From assembly GCA_947651335.1 (NCBI GenBank), contig CANSYV010000084.1:1-6448 (forward strand): a DNA stretch of 6,448 nt, given 5' to 3'. Both the position numbers and the translations under genes were made by a program. This stretch comes from an uncultured Lachnospiraceae bacterium (GTDB lineage Bacteria; Bacillota; Clostridia; Lachnospirales; Lachnospiraceae). The stretch's first letter is position 1. Each line of letters starts with the position of its first letter. Shown one piece after another: positions 1 through 5,126 of this stretch. The notes beneath the pieces were generated by a model. The model was given only the letters and a program-made list of their open reading frames with translations. It ran no database searches and was not told the DNA's origin.

Positions 1-66
1 TGATAAAATGACAAATACCGCTGTCAGAATATGGACTGTCAGGATTTTCCCCTCTGGCCTGGTTCT
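1..66 (-). other. Open-frame continuation past the stop of the HAAS-like gene
   Basis: Directly downstream of the TAG at 67-69, the same minus-strand frame stays open for 22 codons to the window edge. It begins with a charged loop (RTRPEGK) and runs into a hydrophobic stretch (ILTVHILTAVFVILS) that looks like a further membrane helix. This is what a longer form of the upstream protein would be expected to encode. An open run of 22 codons can occur by chance, so the support is the hydrophobic pattern rather than openness alone. Otherwise this stretch would be plain downstream spacer; no terminator is visible in it. Confidence 0.4.
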
Positions 67-474
67 CTAGAAATAGTGCTCCAGCCTGTTCTGTGCCCTG
101 CCATGCATGGCCCCAAACAGGGAAAGCGGTGGCAGCGCTATTGTAAGGTAAACGCCATTTTGTATATGAAACATTGCAAAAACAGAAAATATCAAAACAG
201 CTCCCCAGAGCAGCGTCCATTTAGCCGCATACCTCCTGGCCTGGGGATATTCCTTTAATAGAGCCTGTGTGATTTCTACAGGAGTGCCCCACTGCTTTAT
301 ATTTTCTTCCACAGTTCTTTTCTCACTGCCTGAATGAAAGTATTCTTTATAGTCTGCCAATATTTCCATTACCTGTTCTGCCGGAAAATAAAACAATAAA
401 TTCCTGCCCAGGCGAAACAGGTATTCCTGTTCTGACCATATCTGTGGCTGGCATTTTCTTTTCTTCCTTTTCAT
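67..474 (-). CDS. HAAS/DUF1700-like small membrane protein, possibly truncated
   Basis: A 135-residue protein with a basic N-terminus (MKRKKRK). A helical domain at about residues 15-75 has the HAAS/DUF1700 pattern: EYLFRLGRNL, then ILADYKEYFHSG, then a WGTPVEI turn. Two hydrophobic segments follow at about 86-103 and 107-124. Proteins of this kind are usually membrane proteins encoded beside a PadR-type regulator and have unclear function, often linked to envelope stress or transport. No PadR gene lies upstream here; the gene has its own promoter. The ATG at 474 is supported by AAAGGAG at 485-491, with 10 nt between AGGAG and the start. The stop at 67-69 may be premature because hydrophobic coding-like sequence continues in frame. 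The family call is by pattern recognition only. Confidence 0.7.
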   Translation of the reverse strand: MKRKKRKCQPQIWSEQEYLFRLGRNLLFYFPAEQVMEILADYKEYFHSGSEKRTVEENIKQWGTPVEITQALLKEYPQARRYAAKWTLLWGAVLIFSVFAMFHIQNGVYLTIALPPLSLFGAMHGRAQNRLEHYF

Positions 475-516
475 TCACCCGCTGCTCCTTTCTAAAATAA
501 TCTCTGGTTTTTATGC

Positions 517-552
517 ACGTCAAACTACTGTTTATTGATTAGTAGTTGATGT
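517..552. repeat. Imperfect inverted repeat over the minus-strand transcription start
   Basis: The arms are ACGTCAAACTACT (517-529) and AGTAGTTGATGT (541-552). They pair over 11 of 12 positions, with one bulged A and one G/A mismatch, around an 11-nt spacer. The repeat begins at the predicted start point (about 547) of the promoter serving the HAAS-like gene and runs into its leader. It could be a repressor operator or a 5' leader hairpin. No regulator is encoded in the window, so the role is inferred from position. Confidence 0.5.
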
Positions 553-553
553 C

Positions 554-582
554 ATTGTATCATTACTCTTTCGCCATGTCAA
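554..582 (-). promoter_or_regulatory. Sigma-A promoter for the HAAS-like gene
   Basis: On the minus strand, a perfect TTGACA (577-582) is followed by a 17-nt spacer and TACAAT (554-559), five of six matches to TATAAT. The predicted start is near 547, giving a leader of roughly 70 nt before the ATG at 474. Hexamers and spacing are close to ideal. Confidence 0.8.
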
Positions 583-603
583 TAAGAAAGTACAAAGCCG
601 CAT

Positions 604-620
604 TTATTTTGCGAAAATAA
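604..620. promoter_or_regulatory. Perfect 17-bp palindrome between the divergent promoters
   Basis: TTATTTT (604-610), GCG, AAAATAA (614-620) is a perfect 7-bp inverted repeat. It ends 2 nt upstream of the plus-strand -35 (623) and lies 21 nt beyond the minus-strand -35. That is a typical place for a regulator acting on one or both divergent genes. The region is AT-rich, so chance palindromes of this size are expected; position is the main argument. Confidence 0.35.
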
Positions 621-622
621 TA

Positions 623-651
623 TTGAAAATCCCCTTAATTATCTATATAAT
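623..651 (+). promoter_or_regulatory. Sigma-A promoter for the ferredoxin-nitroreductase gene
   Basis: TTGAAA (623-628) is followed by a 17-nt spacer and a perfect TATAAT (646-651). The predicted start is around 658, giving a leader of about 30 nt before the ATG at 691. It is back to back with the minus-strand promoter at 554-582. Confidence 0.8.
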
Positions 652-657
652 AATTAA
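635..657. promoter_or_regulatory. Inverted repeat spanning the -10 box, candidate operator
   Basis: TTAATTAT (635-642) and ATAATTAA (650-657) are perfect 8-bp arms separated by 7 nt. The repeat encloses the start of the -10 hexamer and reaches the predicted start point, so a protein bound there would block the plus-strand promoter. It does not match a regulator box I can name. Because it is entirely A/T apart from one C, chance is a real alternative. Confidence 0.35.
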
Positions 658-690
658 AACATGAAATTCTACAGAAAGTGATGTGATATA

Positions 691-1482
691 ATGGTCAAAA
701 TTGATCAAGAGAGATGTATCGGCTGTGGCCTATGTGCCGATGATTGCCTTGCTCTTAATATTGAGCTAAAAGAGGAGAAGGCGTATGTAAAAAATGAGTG
801 TCTGCAATGCGGCCACTGTGTGGCAATCTGCCCGGAACATGCAGTATCAATCCCGGAATATGATATGGATGATGTGGAAGAATATGATGCCGGCAGTTTT
901 CAGCTAAACCCGGAAAATGTCCTGCACGCAATTAAATTCCGCCGCAGTATCCGCAGCTATAAACCGGATAAAATCTCACAGGAAAACCTGAATCTTCTGG
1001 TTCAGGCCGGACGCTATACTGCTACGGCAAAGAATAATCAGAACTGCTGTTTTGTGGTCGTCCAGGATGAACTGGAAGAACTGAAACAGCGTATCTGGGG
1101 TTTTATTGATGAGCTGGAAAAGAGGGAAGGCGGACATGTCCCCCGGGAGCTGATGCCCTATATCGCTTTCAACCATCGCAGGAAAATAGACGCCTCCGAC
1201 GATTATCTGTTCCGGAATGCCCCTGCCGTGTTATTCATCACTTCCGACTGGCCTCTGGACGCTGGCCTGGCCGCTCAGAATATTGAGACTATGGCTGTTT
1301 CCCTGGGAATGGGAGTGCTGTATAATGGTTATGTGGTAAGAATTGCCGAGAAGAATAGGGAATTGAAAAAGTGGCTGGGAATTGAAGATGAGACCATCAA
1401 GGCCTGTATGCTGCTGGGATATTCTGCCAAAGATTACCCGAGAACCGCACCGCGAAGGAAGCCCCGCGTGGTTTGGAAGTAG
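691..1482 (+). CDS. 4Fe-4S ferredoxin-nitroreductase fusion protein
   Basis: A 263-residue cytoplasmic flavoprotein with a two-cluster ferredoxin domain at the N-terminus. Cysteines 9, 12, 15, 19 (CIGCGLCADDC) and 37, 40, 43, 47 (CLQCGHCVAIC) form two CxxCxxCxxxC motifs. A nitroreductase domain follows from about residue 78: the FMN-contacting RRSIRSY is at 84-90, TATAKNNQN at 110-118, and a LAAQNIETMAVSLGMG helix lies in the second half. Such fusions are common in clostridia and probably pass ferredoxin electrons through FMN to a small acceptor; the acceptor cannot be read from sequence. The first motif lacks the proline that usually follows its last cysteine (CL here, CP in the second). The start at 691 is supported by AGAAAGTGAT (673-682) with 8 nt spacing. 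The gene is monocistronic, with its own promoter and terminator. Confidence 0.9.
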   Translation: MVKIDQERCIGCGLCADDCLALNIELKEEKAYVKNECLQCGHCVAICPEHAVSIPEYDMDDVEEYDAGSFQLNPENVLHAIKFRRSIRSYKPDKISQENLNLLVQAGRYTATAKNNQNCCFVVVQDELEELKQRIWGFIDELEKREGGHVPRELMPYIAFNHRRKIDASDDYLFRNAPAVLFITSDWPLDAGLAAQNIETMAVSLGMGVLYNGYVVRIAEKNRELKKWLGIEDETIKACMLLGYSAKDYPRTAPRRKPRVVWK

Positions 1483-1518
1483 CAGAAAATCCCTTTTTCA
1501 GCAGATAGAGCAGCCTGC

Positions 1519-1590
1519 ATGGTTTCACTCTGCGGCATACCTTTGATCAACAGGAATGCCGCAGATTAGAAACCATCTTCATTTTTTATC
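1519..1590 (+). terminator. Large intrinsic terminator between convergent genes
   Basis: ATGGTTTC (1519-1526) pairs with GAAACCAT (1569-1576), and CTGCGGCAT (1530-1538) pairs with ATGCCGCAG (1556-1564). Both stems are perfect, giving 17 bp interrupted by a small internal loop (ACT against ATTA) and closed by a 17-nt loop. On the plus strand a T-run (1582-1587) follows, as in a Rho-independent terminator for the nitroreductase gene. The T-run overlaps the TAA stop (1586-1588) of the convergent minus-strand gene. Read from the minus strand the same hairpin forms, but no comparable T-run follows, so termination of the operon there is less certain. Confidence 0.8.
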
Positions 1591-2905
1591 TGCAAAGTTC
1601 TGTCACAATTTCTACCCACCTCCAGAGTCTCTGGGGTTTATAGCGGACAGTGCTCACATCTTTGATAATAATTTCCACATTACAATTTTTTAAAAGTTCC
1701 AGTTTTTCTTTCATCTCCCGCCGGACGGCGTCTTCATCAAAGGTATCAAAGGCAAAGCACGCCGGGCTGGGTTTCAGAGAAACCACGTAGTCCCTGCCCA
1801 GTAATTCTGCCATACGGGCGGTGTCACTCCATGGGCTGCAGGATACTTTTCTCAGGTTTTTAATCTTCTTCAGCACATCCATTTTCTGATCCAGACGCTC
1901 ACAGCAGCCATAATAGCTGTACGCGAAACGCTCCAGCCATGGTTTTTCATAGGCAATGGAAAACTCGTCCTGCATGTCCGGGGAAACGGAAGTAAAAAAC
2001 TGACTGGCAGATGCGCCCCACATATCCGCGCATTTCATGCCTTTCATGGGGCCGCGGGGCAGTTTGGATGAGTAACCGTAAGCCCCGGAGCCCACCCGGT
2101 AATTCAGATTGTTGGAGCCCAGGCAGCCCAGGGCTTCATACTGGTCCAGGGCGCCCATATAGGCGTCTACGATTTTTTTCATTGACGCGTGTACCAGCTC
2201 CGGCTCCATGGCCACGTTCAGAAGCAGCTCATTGGTTCCCATTAACTGGACCACATCGTCAATTGGCGCAAACCAAAATCCCTGTACGCCTTTTATTTCC
2301 ACCGGCATAGTATTTCCAAAAATATCCTGATATGCTTCGTATGTATCCTGAGTTTTTTTCTGATCCAGGGTTATCTTGGGAGTGACAATTTTTTCTGTAT
2401 CTTCTATGGTTACAATCTGGGGAATGAATTTATGGCTTACAATTACATTCTCTGTATCCGTCGCCGCTGTCTCCTCGGTAATGGACATTCCCATCCCAGA
2501 GTTTTGTATGATCATCGGTGAATAGAAGACCGGCTCCAGTACCATGTCGGCTCTCATATGTTTCCACAGATAGATTTTCCGCAGAAGTTCATCTTCAATC
2601 CTTTTTGTAAAAGGTGTGGAAGTTTGATTGGTCAGCTCTCCCTCCCCATTCATCTCATGCCATGGCAGCTCGTTGTGCCATAACACTGGCCGTGCAGATT
2701 CCAGGTCGTTTACCTTTTCCCATAATTTTGCCGTTTCCTTCTGTACCGGCAGTGCTGCATATTCCATATACTCTGACGCCAGATTTCTGATAATCTCCAC
2801 GTCCTTTGGGGTATATTCGATTGGCAGATAAGAGTACGTGGTGTCGTTTGATATTGCGGGGCCTGGTGCGTCAAAAGCTGTGTGTGTAGTCATTTCTGTT
2901 GCCAT
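1586..2905 (-). CDS. Uroporphyrinogen decarboxylase superfamily protein (not HemE), function unknown
   Basis: A 439-residue protein from the chosen start, resembling URO-D/methyltransferase-superfamily TIM-barrel proteins annotated in clostridia. Landmarks in this numbering: PVFYSPMI near 125-132, the barrel from about 200, YYGCCERLD at 331-339, SCSPWSD at 355-361, SLKPSP at 376-381, and a C-terminal IKDVSTVRYKPQRLWRW at 414-430. It lacks the N-terminal arginine motif of true HemE and is longer than HemE (about 350). The adjacent cysteines in GCCE lie roughly where corrinoid-dependent relatives carry a His-x-Cys zinc site, so methyl transfer is possible but unproven. It is the last gene of the sugar-transporter operon, 68 nt after the binding-protein gene. 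The ATG at 2905 is chosen because GGAGG sits 8 nt before it; an ATG at 2920 would overlap that site and has none of its own. Confidence 0.75.
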   Translation of the reverse strand: MATEMTTHTAFDAPGPAISNDTTYSYLPIEYTPKDVEIIRNLASEYMEYAALPVQKETAKLWEKVNDLESARPVLWHNELPWHEMNGEGELTNQTSTPFTKRIEDELLRKIYLWKHMRADMVLEPVFYSPMIIQNSGMGMSITEETAATDTENVIVSHKFIPQIVTIEDTEKIVTPKITLDQKKTQDTYEAYQDIFGNTMPVEIKGVQGFWFAPIDDVVQLMGTNELLLNVAMEPELVHASMKKIVDAYMGALDQYEALGCLGSNNLNYRVGSGAYGYSSKLPRGPMKGMKCADMWGASASQFFTSVSPDMQDEFSIAYEKPWLERFAYSYYGCCERLDQKMDVLKKIKNLRKVSCSPWSDTARMAELLGRDYVVSLKPSPACFAFDTFDEDAVRREMKEKLELLKNCNVEIIIKDVSTVRYKPQRLWRWVEIVTELCR

Positions 2906-2911
2906 TTTTAA

Positions 2912-2918
2912 TTCCTCC
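2912..2918 (-). promoter_or_regulatory. Shine-Dalgarno deciding the URO-D-like start
   Basis: The minus strand reads GGAGGAA here, with 8 nt between GGAGG and the ATG at 2905. The alternative in-frame ATG at 2918-2920 overlaps the first bases of this site and is preceded only by A/T-rich sequence. The internal ATG is therefore the likely start. Confidence 0.85.
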
Positions 2919-2973
2919 ATATAATTTTTTTAATATTTACATATTGTTTATTATTCAAAGATTCCGTTGCTTT

Positions 2974-4101
2974 TTAATCAAGATATTCTTCCACATTTTC
3001 AGCGTCAACAGTTTCAAAAGGAATGGAAAAACTGGCTGTTTCTTTTTTTCCCTTCGCACAGGCATCATATGCAGAAACAGCTCCCCATTTAGCCTGTCCC
3101 ATGGCATTTTGGAATACAGAACAGGAAATCTTTCCTTCCTTAACTTCTTTCAGGCAGTCCTGGTTAGCATCAATTCCAAGAATTTTTACATTTTCCGCAA
3201 GGCCTGCCGCCTGATAAGCCTGAAGTGTACCCATTGCACTTTCATCGTTACAGCATCCAATTACCTGTATTTCATCACCAAAAGAAGTAACCCAGTCTTC
3301 TGCATTTGTCATGGCCACATCTCTCATATACTCAGAAATCAATGTGGCTTTCAGCTCATAATTATAGCCGGCTTTATCAAGTGTCTCAAACAGACCATTG
3401 TACCGCTGGGCAGTATGGTCATAACCGTCAGACCCTTTCTGATAACACATTTTTACACTCTCTGAATCATCCACATTTTCAATCAGCCATTCTGCCTGTA
3501 ATTTACCTGCCTCATAGTTAGATGAGCCCACAAAACCAATTTCTTTTTCTAAATGTTCACTGTGAATCACCGAATTCAAACATACAAGAGGTACGCCTTC
3601 TGCCATACAAGTGTCAACAATACCTGTACATCCATCTGCATCCTGCGGAATAATTACGATACAATCCACACCCTGTGCAATGAAATTTTCCGCCAGCTGA
3701 AGCTGAATATTGGAATCCAATTCTCCATCAGCCTCCAAAACTTCCACATTGGGGAAATACTTTTCACAATAGCTTGTAAATGTATTTCTGATTTTTGTCG
3801 AAAAAGTATCTTCAAATCCCATATCAATGAATCCCCATGTGAATTCTTCATCCCCTTTCAGTTCATAATCAGCGGCAAACTCTTTTTCCCAGTCTTCCAT
3901 AGTCTCTGCTGCTGCTTCAATCTCTTTGTCAGATACTTTGATATCTGTCTCAACTCTGCCTGAATTTTCTTCTTCTGACACATTTTCTGCTGCCTCTCCC
4001 CCGTCACTGCTTCCCGAAGGAGCCGGTGCTCCACCGGAACATCCTGCCATGCTGACTGCCAAACCTGCCGCCAAAATAACTGCCATTAACTTCCTCTTCA
4101 T
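2974..4101 (-). CDS. Sugar ABC transporter solute-binding lipoprotein (RbsB/Peripla_BP_4 type)
   Basis: A 375-residue exported lipoprotein that captures a sugar-like solute for the adjacent permease. The N-terminus is a lipoprotein signal (MKRKLMAVILAAGLAVSMAGC) with lipidated Cys21. An acidic, Gly/Ser/Glu-rich tether of about 65 residues follows. The periplasmic-binding fold starts at about 88 (TWGFID); NFIAQGVDCIVIIPQDADG is at about 139-157 and ILGIDANQD at about 307-315. This is the cluster of ribose/galactose/xylose-type binding proteins; the exact ligand cannot be read. The mature part has 11 further cysteines, many for an exported protein. The ATG at 4101 is chosen because AAGGAG lies 6 nt upstream and the signal peptide begins there. 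A longer frame from a TTG at 4152 has no ribosome site and would add 17 basic residues. It sits between the permease and the URO-D-like gene. Confidence 0.92.
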   Translation of the reverse strand: MKRKLMAVILAAGLAVSMAGCSGGAPAPSGSSDGGEAAENVSEEENSGRVETDIKVSDKEIEAAAETMEDWEKEFAADYELKGDEEFTWGFIDMGFEDTFSTKIRNTFTSYCEKYFPNVEVLEADGELDSNIQLQLAENFIAQGVDCIVIIPQDADGCTGIVDTCMAEGVPLVCLNSVIHSEHLEKEIGFVGSSNYEAGKLQAEWLIENVDDSESVKMCYQKGSDGYDHTAQRYNGLFETLDKAGYNYELKATLISEYMRDVAMTNAEDWVTSFGDEIQVIGCCNDESAMGTLQAYQAAGLAENVKILGIDANQDCLKEVKEGKISCSVFQNAMGQAKWGAVSAYDACAKGKKETASFSIPFETVDAENVEEYLD

Positions 4102-4107
4102 TCTTTT

Positions 4108-4113
4108 CTCCTT
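4108..4113 (-). promoter_or_regulatory. Shine-Dalgarno deciding the binding-protein start
   Basis: The minus strand reads AAGGAG, 6 nt before the ATG at 4101 and within an A-rich leader. It fixes translation at the signal-peptide methionine rather than at the upstream TTG (4152). Confidence 0.88.
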
Positions 4114-4150
4114 TTTTCCTTTTGATTTCCTGTTAAAAGTTACCTTTATC

Positions 4151-4177
4151 AATCAGATCAACCTTTTGATCTTGATT
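4151..4177 (-). repeat. Intercistronic hairpin at the permease/binding-protein boundary
   Basis: On the plus strand AATCAGATCAA (4151-4161) and TTGATCTTGATT (4166-4177) pair over 11 bp with one bulged base and a 4-nt loop. The hairpin straddles the permease stop codon (4158-4160). It lacks a U-run on the minus-strand transcript, so it is unlikely to be a full terminator. Its place just before the binding-protein gene suits an mRNA processing or stabilising element that would raise binding-protein levels over the permease (inference). Confidence 0.5.
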
Positions 4178-5126
4178 TGCGCACCTGGATATCCAGAATA
4201 ACCGCTATCATTACCAGAAGACCCAATACAACTTTCTGCATAGAAGCATTGATATTCTGCAGATTCATAAAGTTTTTAATGATACCGATAATCATGGAAC
4301 CTACTATGGTATTCACAACGGTTCCTGTACCGCCTGACATACTGGTTCCGCCGATGATAACCGCCGTGATGGCATCCATTTCATAGCTTACCGCTGCCGC
4401 CGGCTGGCCGGAGTTCATACGGGACATAAGCACGATACCTGCAATACCGGACATAAGGCCTGCGTAAGCCGCCGCGAAAAACTTAGTAAATTTCACGTTG
4501 ATACCAGAAGCTCTTGCCGCGGCGGTATTGCCGCCCACTGCATACATAGCCCGGCCGATAGGTGTCCAGGAAAGAATATAATATGTAACCAAAAGTATAA
4601 ATGCCATAATAAATACCGGGAACGGAATGGGTCCAATGTATCCCTGTCCGATAAACTGGAAAGCTGCTCCAAGGTTGGAGTAGTTCTGTCCCCCTGTAAA
4701 TGTCATAATGGCACCCTCTGCCACCATCATGGATGCCAGTGTGGCAATAAACGGCGGTATATCAAAAGTTACAATGACAATACCGTTGAAAGCGCCAAAT
4801 ATGAAGGCCACAATAAGCCCCACCAGTATGGCTACAAAGAGATTTCCGGTGGCCAGCACCGCATATGCGGAAAGCGTGCCCGCGCAGGCAAGCACCCTGG
4901 ATGCGGAAAGGTCGATCATACCGCAGATGATCATCAGCTGCTCACCACAGGCCATAATGGTGATCACCACAATCTGCCTGAGGATATTCCTTACGTTCAT
5001 CCCGGAAAGGAATGATTTGTTCCATACGGAGAAGATGATGAACATCAATAAAAATACCAGGAATATTCCGAATTTATTATAAATTTCTCCAAAATTAATC
5101 TTACCGTTTTCTTTACTTTTCGTCAT
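4158..5126 (-). CDS. Ribose-type sugar ABC transporter permease (RbsC family, BPD_transp_2)
   Basis: A 322-residue integral membrane protein, the length of E. coli RbsC (321). Hydrophobic segments lie at about 20-36, 52-70, 76-93, 95-120, 125-143, 168-186, 216-234, 268-285 and 298-313. Family landmarks are MIDLSASRVLACAG at 70-83 (usual form GxIDLSVG), PPFIATLASMMVAEG at 124-138, the cytoplasmic GGNTAAARASGI at 198-209 that should contact the ATPase, and IIGGTSMSGGTGT at 257-269. It would form the transmembrane channel, probably as a homodimer, with the adjacent ATPase and binding protein. The ATG at 5126 has AGGAGG at 5138-5143 and overlaps the 3' end of the ATPase gene by 14 nt, implying translational coupling. 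No disruption was seen; the substrate is unknown beyond being sugar-like. Confidence 0.93.
   Translation of the reverse strand: MTKSKENGKINFGEIYNKFGIFLVFLLMFIIFSVWNKSFLSGMNVRNILRQIVVITIMACGEQLMIICGMIDLSASRVLACAGTLSAYAVLATGNLFVAILVGLIVAFIFGAFNGIVIVTFDIPPFIATLASMMVAEGAIMTFTGGQNYSNLGAAFQFIGQGYIGPIPFPVFIMAFILLVTYYILSWTPIGRAMYAVGGNTAAARASGINVKFTKFFAAAYAGLMSGIAGIVLMSRMNSGQPAAAVSYEMDAITAVIIGGTSMSGGTGTVVNTIVGSMIIGIIKNFMNLQNINASMQKVVLGLLVMIAVILDIQVRKSRSKG

Noticed and set aside
21..42. Direct repeat CTGTCAG at 21-27 and 36-42
   Set aside because: Seven bases repeated once inside probable coding sequence; no sign of a regulatory or mobile-element origin.
8..70. 20-codon plus-strand ORF starting at ATG 8
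   Set aside because: No ribosome site and no neighbouring plus-strand gene; the minus-strand frame through the same bases is more protein-like.
661..681. Six-codon ORF (ATG to TGA) in the nitroreductase leader, a possible leader peptide
   Set aside because: It starts about 3 nt after the predicted transcription start with no ribosome site, and no attenuator structure follows.
1586..2905. Reading the URO-D-like protein as HemE of haem biosynthesis
   Set aside because: It is about 90 residues longer than HemE, lacks the N-terminal arginine/glycine substrate motif of HemE, and sits in a sugar-transport operon with no haem genes.
2921..2973. Internal promoter before the URO-D-like gene (TTGAAT, 17 nt, TATTAA on the minus strand)
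   Set aside because: Each hexamer matches only four of six bases in very AT-rich DNA; read-through from the transporter genes explains expression more simply.
2899..3465. 188-codon plus-strand open frame opposite the binding-protein gene
   Set aside because: It lies antisense to a well-supported gene and its composition (Phe/Ile/Cys/Ser-rich) is the mirror of that coding strand; no ribosome site or family resemblance.
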